Notes under the pieces: generated by a model
Databases searched by the model: none
What the model was told of the DNA's origin: nothing
The model's input: only the letters and a program-made list of their open reading frames with translations
Source of the DNA: JBMOGA01 sp049318625
Lineage (GTDB): Bacteria > Pseudomonadota > Alphaproteobacteria > Rhizobiales > Hyphomicrobiaceae
Assembly (NCBI GenBank): GCA_049318625.1
Contig: JBMOGA010000063.1
Location: 1 to 21,757, forward strand
Reading direction: 5' to 3'
DNA length: 21,757 nucleotides
In this document: one piece after another, positions 6,711 through 14,169 of the stretch
Layout: each line of letters begins with the position of its first letter
Position numbering within the stretch: the first letter of the stretch is position 1
Translations under genes and position numbers: made by a program

Positions 6711-8939
6711 ATGAACGAAGCAGGCAAGGCAAGCGCGCCGCCTTCAAACCAGGCTCCGATCGAAACCCTCGACGAGGATGTACGTCGCAAAGTCGAGGAG
6801 TTGATCGAGGAGGAAGAGGGTGCAACCAACCGCCTGGGCGGTTGGATTGGCGTGGCGATCGGAGTGATCGCCATTCTGTCTTCGCTGTTTCACCTCTATG
6901 CGGCCTACGACGTCGTTCCGGCTGCCGTGTTGCGGCCGGCCCACGTCGGCATCGTGATGTTCCTCGTCTTCCTGCTGTTCCCGATGCTGCCCCGGTTCCG
7001 CGACGGCATCCGCTGGTGGGATATCGTACTCGCCGTGGCCAGCGCCGCGACCATCGGCTACGTGCTCTGGCAAGGCGAGGACTTCGGCGACCGCGCCACC
7101 CTTCCGGACCAGGCCGACGTATTGGTCGGTATCGTCTTCATAGTGCTGCTGCTGGAGGCGACCCGCCGGTCGACCGGCCTGATCATGCCGGTCGTCGCGA
7201 TCTGCTTCCTCCTCTATGGCTTGTTCGGCAACTACCTCGGCGCGCCGTGGACCCATCGCGGCTACGGTGTCGACCGGCTCGTCGGCCACCTGTACATGAC
7301 CCTCGAAGGGATCTTCGGCACGACCGTCGATGTGTCGTCCAGCCTGATCATCCTGTTCACGATCTTCGGTGCGGTGCTGCAGTATTCCGGCGCCGGAAAG
7401 TTTTTCATCGATTTCTCGTTCGCGGCCATGGGCGGCCGCCGCAATGCCGCCGGCCGTGCCGTGGTGCTGTCGTCGTTCCTGATGGGTGGCCCGTCCGGTT
7501 CCGGCGTGGCGACCACCGTGACCATCGGCACCGTCGCCCATCCCCTGCTCGCCAAGGCCGGCTACGAGAAGAACGCGGCCGGCGGTTTGCTGGCGGCCGG
7601 CGGTCTTGGAGCGATCATCTCGCCGCCGGTGCTCGGCGCCGCGGCGTTCCTCATCGCCGAGTTCCTCAAGATCTCCTATTTCGACGTGATCTTGATGGCG
7701 ACGCTTCCGACGGTTCTCTACTATTTCGCCATCCTGGTCATGGTGGAGCTCGACGCCGCCAATCACGGAGGCGGCTCGGAAATGATGACCGAGAAGGGAA
7801 CGCTCTGGCGGCTCGCCAAGGGCTACTGGTTCCACTTCGGCTCGCTGGTCTCGATCATCATCTTCATGTTGCTCGGCTTCTCGCCGGTGCTGTCCGTGTT
7901 CTGGGCGACCATCCTCGCCATGGTCACCAGCGTGCTGCGCCGCGACACCGCGATCATGCCGCGATTGGCTGCAGTCCCGCTGACCGCCGTGATCGGCCTC
8001 GTCGTGATGGAACTCCTCGGCTATCGCCACGGCGTGCCCACTGCCGCGATCTCGCTGGTCGTCTTCGGCACCATGGTCGCGATCGTCCTGCAGGCCATCA
8101 TCTGGCCGTCGTTCGCCCCGGCGTCGGAGGGTCTGCTCAAGTCACTTCGCGAAGGCACCACGGGCGTGCTGAACGTCGCCGCAACCTGTGCGACGGCGGG
8201 CATCATCGTCGGCGTGGTCACGCTCACGGGGCTTGCCCAGCGGTTCGCCGACATCATCATCGGCTATGCCCAGGGCAGCCTGGTACTGACCGCGATTTTC
8301 ACCGGTGCAATCGTCTGGATCGTCGGCCTCGCGGTGCCGGTCACCGCCAGCTACATCATGTGTGCGGTGATTGCGGCCCCGGCTCTCATCAAGCTCGGCG
8401 TGCCCGACTACGCCGCTCATATGTTCATCTTCTACTACGCGGTGCTCTCCGAGGTCTCGCCTCCGACGGCGCTGTCTCCCTTTGCGGCGGCCGCGATCAC
8501 CGGGGGCGATCCCTACAAGACGACACTGCAATCGTGGAAATACACGATGCCGGCGTTTCTCGTGCCCTTCGTGTTCGTGCTCGACCCGATGGGCTCAGGC
8601 CTGCTCCTGAAGCTGCCGAAAGGCGGAACCTGGTTCGATGTCGTCGAGATCATGCTGGTCACTGGCGTGGGCATCGCCGTGCTCGCGTTCGCCTTCCAGG
8701 GCCGTGCGCTGCGCAAGAGCACGCCGATCGAGTCGGTGCTGTTCGGCCTTGCCGGATTGTTGTTCATCTTTCCGAGTGTCGTCACCGCGCTGTTGCGCCC
8801 GACGATCGGAATAGACTTTGATCAGCACGTTCCTGGCCTTTCCGGTCTCGGCATGCACATCCCCCTACACGTGCTCCTCGGTTTGGTGGTAACGGGTGCC
8901 GGATTGATGTTGCAGCGGGCGCGTCCGGCCGAGGCCTGA
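6711..8939 (+). CDS. TRAP transporter fused permease (DctQ-DctM type, 4TM/12TM)
   Basis: This 742-residue polytopic membrane protein is the transport subunit partnering the upstream TAXI receptor; such systems drive uptake with an ion gradient. A charged N-terminal segment (to about residue 40, RRKVEELIEEEEGA) precedes about four helices corresponding to DctQ, then the large DctM-like part. The DctM part contains the recognisable blocks FGAVLQYSGAGKFFIDFSF, FLMGGPSGSGVATTVTIG and GGLGAIISPPVLGAAAFLIAEF, and later SEVSPPTALSPFAAAAITGG. The ATG at 6711 is chosen because GAGGA lies 5 nt upstream; an in-frame GTG at 6663 would add 16 residues without a ribosome site. A C-terminal pair of hydrophobic segments extends beyond the DctM core. 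The dehydrogenase gene follows after 28 bp. Confidence 0.94.
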   Translation: MNEAGKASAPPSNQAPIETLDEDVRRKVEELIEEEEGATNRLGGWIGVAIGVIAILSSLFHLYAAYDVVPAAVLRPAHVGIVMFLVFLLFPMLPRFRDGIRWWDIVLAVASAATIGYVLWQGEDFGDRATLPDQADVLVGIVFIVLLLEATRRSTGLIMPVVAICFLLYGLFGNYLGAPWTHRGYGVDRLVGHLYMTLEGIFGTTVDVSSSLIILFTIFGAVLQYSGAGKFFIDFSFAAMGGRRNAAGRAVVLSSFLMGGPSGSGVATTVTIGTVAHPLLAKAGYEKNAAGGLLAAGGLGAIISPPVLGAAAFLIAEFLKISYFDVILMATLPTVLYYFAILVMVELDAANHGGGSEMMTEKGTLWRLAKGYWFHFGSLVSIIIFMLLGFSPVLSVFWATILAMVTSVLRRDTAIMPRLAAVPLTAVIGLVVMELLGYRHGVPTAAISLVVFGTMVAIVLQAIIWPSFAPASEGLLKSLREGTTGVLNVAATCATAGIIVGVVTLTGLAQRFADIIIGYAQGSLVLTAIFTGAIVWIVGLAVPVTASYIMCAVIAAPALIKLGVPDYAAHMFIFYYAVLSEVSPPTALSPFAAAAITGGDPYKTTLQSWKYTMPAFLVPFVFVLDPMGSGLLLKLPKGGTWFDVVEIMLVTGVGIAVLAFAFQGRALRKSTPIESVLFGLAGLLFIFPSVVTALLRPTIGIDFDQHVPGLSGLGMHIPLHVLLGLVVTGAGLMLQRARPAEA

Positions 8940-8967
8940 CGCTCGGTGACATGAGGAGAAGCGGCAG

Positions 8968-9753
8968 ATGCAACTCGGTAGCGATATCTCGGCCGTCGTC
9001 TCCGGTGCGGCCTCGGGTCTCGGCGCGGCCACGGCCCGGGCGCTGGCCGCCAAGGGCGTGCGCGTTGCGGTCTGCGACATCAACGAGGCTGAAGGTGCCG
9101 CCGTCGCCAAGGAGATCGGCGGCGTGTTCGTTCTTTGCGACGTCACCGACGAGGCGAGCGTCAAGGCGGCCTTCGCCACCGCCCGCGCCGCCCATGGCCA
9201 GGAGCGCATCCTGGTCAACTGTGCCGGCATCGCCGTCGGCAAGCGCATCACCCGCAAGGTCAAGGAGACCGGCGCCATCGAGCCGCACGATCTGGCGACC
9301 TTCGCGCGCGTCATCCAGATCAACCTGGTCGGCACGTTCCTGATGGTCGCCAATGCCTCGGCCGGCATGGTGAGCCTGAAGCCGGTCGGCCCCGACAATG
9401 AGCGCGGCGTGGTCATCATGACCGCGTCGGTGGCCGCCGAGGACGGCCAGATGGGCCAGGTTGCCTATTCGGCCTCCAAGGGCGGCGTGGCGGCCATGAC
9501 GTTGCCGCTGGCCCGTGACCTGCATCGGGACGGCGTCCGCGTAGTCAGCATCCTGCCGGGACTGTTCGAGACGCCCATGTTCGCCGGGCTACCGGACGAG
9601 GCCCGCGCCTCGCTGGCCGCTTCGGTACCGTTCCCCGCGCGGCTCGGCAAACCGGTCGAGTATGGCCAACTTGCCGTTCACATTTGCGAGAACGTGATGC
9701 TCAACGGTGAGACAATCCGCCTGGATGGCGCCATAAGGCTGGCGCTGCGCTGA
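8968..9753 (+). CDS. Short-chain dehydrogenase/reductase, HSD10 (3-hydroxyacyl-CoA dehydrogenase type 2)-like
   Basis: This 261-residue classical SDR oxidises or reduces a hydroxyl/keto group using NAD(H). The cofactor loop is SGAASGLG at residues 12-19, with Ser replacing the usual first Thr. The active site is S154, Y167 and K171 in QVAYSASKGG. The flanking SVAAEDGQMGQ and MTLPLARDL segments resemble the HSD17B10 family, which acts on short branched or linear 3-hydroxyacyl-CoA and on steroids. An Asp (C-D-I-N after the second strand) favours NAD over NADP. The substrate assignment is an inference from resemblance. The ATG has AGGAG 10 nt upstream and lies only 28 bp after the permease gene, so co-transcription is likely and may link the enzyme to the imported compound. 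Confidence 0.9.
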   Translation: MQLGSDISAVVSGAASGLGAATARALAAKGVRVAVCDINEAEGAAVAKEIGGVFVLCDVTDEASVKAAFATARAAHGQERILVNCAGIAVGKRITRKVKETGAIEPHDLATFARVIQINLVGTFLMVANASAGMVSLKPVGPDNERGVVIMTASVAAEDGQMGQVAYSASKGGVAAMTLPLARDLHRDGVRVVSILPGLFETPMFAGLPDEARASLAASVPFPARLGKPVEYGQLAVHICENVMLNGETIRLDGAIRLALR

Positions 9754-9790
9754 TCACGGGTCGTTCAGTTCCCTTCCGACGCGCCGCCTG

Positions 9791-9826
9791 CTATTCATTG
9801 ATTGTATTGATAATCTGGCATACACG
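9791..9826 (+). promoter_or_regulatory. AT-rich putative promoter region upstream of the DUF2865 pair
   Basis: In otherwise GC-rich DNA this stretch is markedly AT-rich and contains TTGATT, TTGTAT and the -10-like GATAAT, but no pair has both ideal hexamers and ideal spacing. It lies in the 99-bp gap between the dehydrogenase stop and the first DUF2865 gene, so it is the natural place for that gene's promoter. The exact elements cannot be assigned. Confidence 0.3.
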
Positions 9827-9852
9827 CTGCACCTGTAGCTGTCCGAGTTGGC

Positions 9853-10785
9853 GTGAAGATGTTTATGGTTCTCCGGCGTATCGTCTTGTTCGGTCCTGGC
9901 CGAGGTTTGGCTCTGCTCGCCGCCTATGGCGCCGGTGCCGTGCTGCTCGTCGCGACAGCCGCGCTGGCTACGGATCGGTTGCTGCATCAGGTCGCCCGGG
10001 AATTGCCCAAGGCCGCTCAGGTCCTCGAGGCCGACCGACGCAAGCCGGCCGAGGCCCCGGTGCAGATGGTGCTGGCCGAGCGCAAGGGCGATACGCCCAT
10101 TCAAGTCGCGCAGTACTGGTCGAACCGACCCGCGGCGCCCGTCAAGCGGCCAGTCCAGAGCCTGGGGATCTTCGGGTTGCTGTTTCAGGCCGAGCCGCCC
10201 CCGCCGCCTGAGACCTACGCCACGGTCTGCGTCCGCCAGTGCGACGGCTATTACTGGCCGGTGAGTTTTGCCACCAGCAGCGAAAGCTTCGGCCGGGACG
10301 AGCGCGTGTGCCAGTCGAGCTGTGCGTCTCCGACCCGGCTGTATATCTACCGGAATCCCGGCGGTTCGACCGAGACCATGCAAGACCTGCGCGGTCAGCC
10401 CTACAGTCGAACGTCGACGGCCTTTCTTTACCGCACGAGCTACAACGAGAGCTGCAAGTGCAAGGCCCATCCCTGGGAGAAAGAAGCCCAGGACCGCCAC
10501 CGCCTGTATGCGCTGCAGCAGAGCGCCAAGAAGGGTGACAAGAAGGCGATCGCGGACCTTCAGGTCGCCAAGGATCAGGCCGCCGCTGCGACCAAGGCGA
10601 AAGTAGCCACGGCCGCATCGACCAGCACCGCCACCGCCTTGCCTCCGGGCGCCGCCCCCGCCACGCCGCGGCCCAAGCCCCAGCCCGGCATAATGGCGCT
10701 GGGCAACAAGCCGAGTGCCGGCAACAAGGCATCGGGCAACAGCGATTGGCGAAAGCAATTCCTGTCTGGCGCCGGCAGCGGTTGA
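9853..10785 (+). CDS. DUF2865 domain-containing membrane-anchored protein (first of tandem pair)
   Basis: A 310-residue protein of unknown function. An N-terminal hydrophobic segment (about residues 20-40) could be an uncleaved anchor or a signal peptide, and the rest should lie outside the cytoplasm. The DUF2865 domain spans about 118-210 and has six cysteines in pairs: C126/C130, C153/C157 and C201/C203. The pattern includes TVCVRQCDGYYWPVSF, RVCQSSC, the AFLYRTSY segment and CKCKAHPW. The C-terminal third is Lys/Ala/Pro-rich low complexity. The paired cysteines suggest disulphides or a metal site; this is inference. The start is uncertain: GTG at 9853, or ATG at 9859 or 9865, none with a good ribosome site. 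A paralogue follows directly downstream. Confidence 0.82.
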   Translation: MKMFMVLRRIVLFGPGRGLALLAAYGAGAVLLVATAALATDRLLHQVARELPKAAQVLEADRRKPAEAPVQMVLAERKGDTPIQVAQYWSNRPAAPVKRPVQSLGIFGLLFQAEPPPPPETYATVCVRQCDGYYWPVSFATSSESFGRDERVCQSSCASPTRLYIYRNPGGSTETMQDLRGQPYSRTSTAFLYRTSYNESCKCKAHPWEKEAQDRHRLYALQQSAKKGDKKAIADLQVAKDQAAAATKAKVATAASTSTATALPPGAAPATPRPKPQPGIMALGNKPSAGNKASGNSDWRKQFLSGAGSG

Positions 10786-10886
10786 TCCGCGGTTACCCTT
10801 CCTTTGCCATGTGGGAACCATAAAGGGCGATCCGGAGCGCGTAAGCGGGCCATTTCGGTCCCGTCCGGACCCATCGGTATCAAGTC

Positions 10887-11633
10887 ATGCGTTCCACAGC
10901 ACGCGCCGCCACCCGATACGTCCTGGCATTGGCCGCGACGGTCGCCGCAATCGGCGTCGCTGCCACGACGGCCGCGGCCCAATCGCCGATCCCGTCACTG
11001 TTTCGATGGTGGAGCCCGGCGACGTCGAGTGCGCCATACGTCTCGCCGCGCGCAGCCGCAGAGGTGCCAGACGAGCCATCGGTTTACCGGACCGTCTGCG
11101 TTCGCCTGTGTGACGGCTACTACTTCCCGGTCAGCGCAAGCTCTCCCCGTTATCGCCTCCACCGCGACGACGACCTCTGCCGCAATAGCTGCGAGTCCGG
11201 GGCCCGGTTGTTCTACCACCCGGTCGGAAAGGACATCGAGCAGGCGGTCGATCTCGAAGGTACGGCTTATGCGCGGCTGCCGAACGCCTTTCGCTACCGG
11301 AAAGCGCTCAAGCAGGGCTGCACGTGCCGGCCGGAACCTTGGAGCAATGCCGCGCGCGATCGGCATGATCGCTACGCCAGTGCCGACACGCCCTCGGCAG
11401 CCGATGTGCCAGCCGACCTGCCGGCATCGTCCCCGGAACCTGTTACTGCCGCCGCAAAGCCTCCGGCGATCATGATCCCGGCCCGCCCGCCGCGTGTCCA
11501 GCTCCGTGACTTCCCGAAGCCGCCCCGCACCAACATGACCCGCGTCGTGGTGGCGCCGGGTGTGATTGCGGTCCAAGGACCGGTCCGAACCTACGGCGTG
11601 ACCCCCGCCCGCGGGCTGTTCGGAGGTTACTGA
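10887..11633 (+). CDS. DUF2865 domain-containing exported protein (second of tandem pair)
   Basis: A 248-residue paralogue of the preceding gene, function unknown. It has a cleavable-looking signal peptide (residues 1 to about 32, ending TTAAAQS). The DUF2865 domain keeps the six cysteines at C71/C75, C98/C102 and C145/C147, with nearly the same spacings as in the upstream copy (C-x3-C, C-x3-C, C-x-C). It also shares CVRLCDGYYFPVS, the AFRYRKAL segment and CTCRPEPW. The C-terminal tail is Pro/Ala-rich and diverged from its neighbour, so the duplication is old. The ATG at 10887 is chosen from the signal peptide; no clear Shine-Dalgarno is seen. The stop overlaps the convergent phhB gene by 7 bp. 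Confidence 0.84.
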   Translation: MRSTARAATRYVLALAATVAAIGVAATTAAAQSPIPSLFRWWSPATSSAPYVSPRAAAEVPDEPSVYRTVCVRLCDGYYFPVSASSPRYRLHRDDDLCRNSCESGARLFYHPVGKDIEQAVDLEGTAYARLPNAFRYRKALKQGCTCRPEPWSNAARDRHDRYASADTPSAADVPADLPASSPEPVTAAAKPPAIMIPARPPRVQLRDFPKPPRTNMTRVVVAPGVIAVQGPVRTYGVTPARGLFGGY

Positions 11634-11938
11634 CCGCCGTTGGAGGTCGATCCGACGATCCGGTCCAATGCGCCGGCCAATTGCAGGTCGAGGGCCGTCA
11701 GGCCGCCCGCGTCGTGGGTCGAGAGCACGACGTCCACGCGATTGTAGACGTTGCTCCATTCGGGGTGATGATCGAGCCTCTCGGCCACCAGGGCCGCCCG
11801 CGTCATGAACCCGAAGGCAGCGCTGAAATCTTTGAATTGATAGCGCTTCTGTATTGCGTCCCGACCAGGGACCAAAGCCCAGCCGTCAAGTCCGGCCAGC
11901 GCCGCGTTCCGCTCCGCCGGGTTCAGTTTCTCGGCCAT
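11627..11938 (-). CDS. phhB: Pterin-4a-carbinolamine dehydratase
   Basis: A 103-residue protein of normal family length. It dehydrates 4a-hydroxytetrahydropterin to quinonoid dihydropterin, regenerating the cofactor of aromatic amino acid hydroxylases. The active-site signature is plain: LDHHPEWSNVYNRVDV (H57, H58, W61) followed by STHDAGGLTALD (H75). No phenylalanine hydroxylase gene is in this window, so its partner, if any, is elsewhere. Members without a hydroxylase have been linked to molybdopterin or folate metabolism, which cannot be tested here. GGAGGAT lies 5 nt before the ATG. It is 15 bp downstream of thpR on the same strand and probably co-transcribed with it. Its 3' end overlaps the second DUF2865 gene. 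Confidence 0.95.
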   Translation of the reverse strand: MAEKLNPAERNAALAGLDGWALVPGRDAIQKRYQFKDFSAAFGFMTRAALVAERLDHHPEWSNVYNRVDVVLSTHDAGGLTALDLQLAGALDRIVGSTSNGGQ

Positions 11939-11953
11939 GGCGCATCCTCCGGT

Positions 11954-12514
11954 TCAGTGATCCTCGTAGTCGTGGCCCCATCCGAGCAGCGGATAGGCCT
12001 CTTCCACTACATACGGGCCGCCACCGACACCGGGCTTCGACGACATCAGCACGAACCGGCTCGGCGTGAACGGCTCGGCACGGAATGCACCGAACCTCTC
12101 CAGGTAGCGGACAACCCGACCGACGTCGGTATTGCGCAGCCGCGCCAGGGTGACATGCGGCTTGAAGGCATGTTTCTCGGGTGGCAGTCCGGCCTGCCGG
12201 GCGACCCGCTCATGGGCTCGGGCCAGTGCCTCCAACGGCTCGTTCGGCTCGATACCCGCATAGATCACTTTCGGCTCGGCGCCGCCGAAGGTCCCGAGCT
12301 CGGACAATTTGATCTCGAAGGCATGGCTGCCGATTCCGGCCAGGAAATCCGCGAACTCTCCGGCGGTGCGATTGTCGATATCGCCGACGAACCGCAAAGT
12401 GATGTGATAATCGCGGGGATCGACCCATTTGGCACCGGGCAGCGGCATCTGCTGCCGGGCAAGCAAGGCGCGCAGCCCGTCGGGGAGTTCGATCGCCGTG
12501 AACAGTCTCGGCAT
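11954..12514 (-). CDS. thpR: RNA 2',3'-cyclic phosphodiesterase (2H family, ThpR/LigT)
   Basis: A 186-residue member of the 2H phosphoesterase family, which hydrolyses 2',3'-cyclic phosphate ends of RNA to 2'-phosphates; bacterial forms were first described as 2'-5' RNA ligases. The two catalytic HxT motifs are H37-I-T39 (DYHITLRFVGD) and H120-V-T122 (KPHVTLARL). The opening MPRLFTAIELP is the typical start of the family. The ATG at 12514 is chosen for that reason and because GAGAAAGG lies about 7 nt upstream; an in-frame extension to 12589 adds an unconserved basic segment. The tesA-like stop is 71 bp upstream, and phhB follows 15 bp downstream. Confidence 0.93.
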   Translation of the reverse strand: MPRLFTAIELPDGLRALLARQQMPLPGAKWVDPRDYHITLRFVGDIDNRTAGEFADFLAGIGSHAFEIKLSELGTFGGAEPKVIYAGIEPNEPLEALARAHERVARQAGLPPEKHAFKPHVTLARLRNTDVGRVVRYLERFGAFRAEPFTPSRFVLMSSKPGVGGGPYVVEEAYPLLGWGHDYEDH

Positions 12515-12585
12515 GACGGGCCTTTCTCGACGAAGCTTTCGAAGAACAGATGCGACGGGGACGAGATCTGTCCCGACGACCCGGA

Positions 12586-13251
12586 TCAATTTGCGGCGCG
12601 GCGGGACCTCGCACGCGCGATCAACGTTTCCACCTGCGGCAGGATCCGCGACACGATTGCCGCGATGCCGCGCGCATTGGGGTGCAGACCATCCGGGAGA
12701 TTGAGGCTCGCATCGAGCGCAACGCCATCGAGAAAGAACGGGTAGAGCAGGGCATCGTGCTTGCGGGCAAGATCGGGGAAGATGGCCTCGAACTCCTGCA
12801 CGTAGGCCGGGCCCCAGTTGCGCGGTGCCGTCATGCCGGCGACCAGGACCGCAATCTGCTTGTTGCCGAGCCGCGTAAGGATCTCGTCGAGATTTCGGCG
12901 CGCGATCCCAGGCGACTGACCGCGCAGCGCGTCGTTGGCGCCGAGTTCCACGATGGCCGCGTCGGCCGGCTCTCCGAACGCCCAGTCGAATCGCTCCAGA
13001 GCGGCGCCCGTGGTATCTCCCGAGACGCCGGCATTCACGATTTCGACAGCATGGCCTTTCGCCTTCAGCGCCCGCTCGAGCTGGGCGGGGAAGCTCGATT
13101 CGGGTGGCAGCATGAACCCGGCGGTCAGACTGTCGCCGAACGCCACGATCCGCAGCGTCGACGCAGGTTTGGAGCTAGCGGGAAAGGCGCACATCGCGAA
13201 CAAGAGCACGTTGAACAGGAGGAGACGGGTTACCATGTGCACCCGGGTCAT
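12586..13251 (-). CDS. tesA: SGNH-hydrolase arylesterase / TesA-like lysophospholipase
   Basis: A 221-residue secreted SGNH hydrolase of the TesA/arylesterase family. These act on acyl esters, acyl thioesters and lysophospholipids in the periplasm. A signal peptide occupies residues 1 to about 27 (LLLFNVLLFAMCAFPAS). The four blocks are AFGDSLTAG (catalytic S41), NAGVSGDTT (G78), LGANDALRG (N106) and LPDGLHPN (D187, H190), a complete catalytic set. The ATG at 13251 is preferred because GGAGG lies 7 nt upstream; an internal ATG at 13236 is possible, and the longer frame to 13407 is not credible. It is divergent from an ABC ATPase-permease pair, the same arrangement as tesA and ybbA-ybbP in E. 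coli. Preferred substrate is not visible. Confidence 0.92.
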   Translation of the reverse strand: MTRVHMVTRLLLFNVLLFAMCAFPASSKPASTLRIVAFGDSLTAGFMLPPESSFPAQLERALKAKGHAVEIVNAGVSGDTTGAALERFDWAFGEPADAAIVELGANDALRGQSPGIARRNLDEILTRLGNKQIAVLVAGMTAPRNWGPAYVQEFEAIFPDLARKHDALLYPFFLDGVALDASLNLPDGLHPNARGIAAIVSRILPQVETLIARARSRRAAN

Positions 13252-13470
13252 TCCGGCGCCTCCATCATGTGGCCCGTGTGGTCGGCTAGGGACTGAGCGG
13301 TCGAGGTGGAAGCGAAACGCTCCGACCGAGAACGTGAAACAGTCCCTGAAACGACAAGCTGCAGAGCATCCGGACCGGCGAACCGATTCGACAAGGTCCG
13401 GAAGCACTCCAGGTCAGGCTATCACGTAGAACCCGTCGACCCGTCAAACAAGCCCCTATTGGAGCAGTGG
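13252..13470. promoter_or_regulatory. Divergent promoter region between tesA-like and ABC transporter genes
   Basis: This 219-bp gap separates two divergently transcribed genes and must contain promoters for both. I see no convincing -35/-10 pair on either strand and no clear operator palindrome. Apparent coding extensions into it from both sides have no conserved sequence and are rejected. Confidence 0.35.
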
Positions 13471-14169
13471 ATGCAAGTGCAACGGCCGATCGTCGATCTG
13501 GAGGATGTCCGGTTGACCCTGACCAGCCGGGCGGGCGCCATAGAAATCCTGCGCGGCGTCTCGCTCGCCATTCCATCCGGACAATCGATCGCGATCGTCG
13601 GCCCGTCGGGCTCGGGCAAGACGTCGCTGCTGATGATCATGGCGGGGCTCGAGCGGGCATCCGCCGGCCGCGTCACGGTCGCAGGACACGATTTCACCCG
13701 GCTCGGCGAGGACCAACTCGCACTTGCCCGCGGCGCCGATGTCGGCATCGTCTTTCAGTCGTTCCATCTGGTCCCGACCATGACGGCGCTCGAGAACGTG
13801 GCCTTGCCCCTCGAGTTCGGCCACCGGGCGGACGCGATGGAAGTTGCCGCCGAGATGCTGCGCGAGGTCGGGCTCGGCCACCGGCTGGATCATTTTCCGG
13901 CCCAGCTCTCCGGTGGCGAGCAGCAGCGCGTGGCGCTCGCGCGGGCCCTCGCGCCACGGCCTAAGCTCGTGCTCGCCGACGAGCCGACCGGTAACCTCGA
14001 CGGCCGCACCGGGCAGCAGGTCATCGAGCTGCTGTTCGGTCTGCAGAAGCGCCGCAATGCCACCCTCGTGCTGGTGACCCATGACGAGCGCCTCGCCATG
14101 TTGTGCGAGCGAACCGTCCAGATGGCCGATGGCCGCCTCGTCAGCGACGAGATGGCGGTCGCGGCATGA
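13471..14169 (+). CDS. ABC transporter ATP-binding protein (YbbA/LolD/MacB-type)
   Basis: A 232-residue ATPase that powers a substrate-extracting or mechanotransmitting ABC system of the LolD/MacB/FtsE class. All ATPase motifs are intact: Walker A GPSGSGKT (44-51), Q-loop IVFQSFHLVPTMTALEN, signature LSGGEQQR (146-153), Walker B LVLADEPTGNLDG (D170, E171) and the switch His at 204. The ATG at 13471 has GGAG 6 nt upstream and gives a normal length; the open frame reaching 13306 adds unconserved sequence. Its TGA overlaps the permease ATG as ATGA, so the two are translationally coupled. With the divergent TesA-like esterase, the best family match is YbbA, whose exact substrate is not established. 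Confidence 0.93.
   Translation: MQVQRPIVDLEDVRLTLTSRAGAIEILRGVSLAIPSGQSIAIVGPSGSGKTSLLMIMAGLERASAGRVTVAGHDFTRLGEDQLALARGADVGIVFQSFHLVPTMTALENVALPLEFGHRADAMEVAAEMLREVGLGHRLDHFPAQLSGGEQQRVALARALAPRPKLVLADEPTGNLDGRTGQQVIELLFGLQKRRNATLVLVTHDERLAMLCERTVQMADGRLVSDEMAVAA

Noticed and set aside
6650..8821. A 723-codon open frame overlapping the TRAP permease in another frame
   Set aside because: Its translation is Arg/His/Pro-rich without any domain, the usual by-product of GC-rich coding DNA, while the overlapping frame encodes a clear permease.
12552..12575. Inverted repeat GGGAC...GTCCC between tesA-like and thpR genes
   Set aside because: Only about five paired bases with a 7-nt loop and no T-run on either side; too weak to call a terminator or operator.
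13306..13470. N-terminal extension of the ABC ATPase
   Set aside because: No family similarity and no ribosome site. The ATG at 13471 has GGAG at proper spacing and gives a normal-length ATPase.
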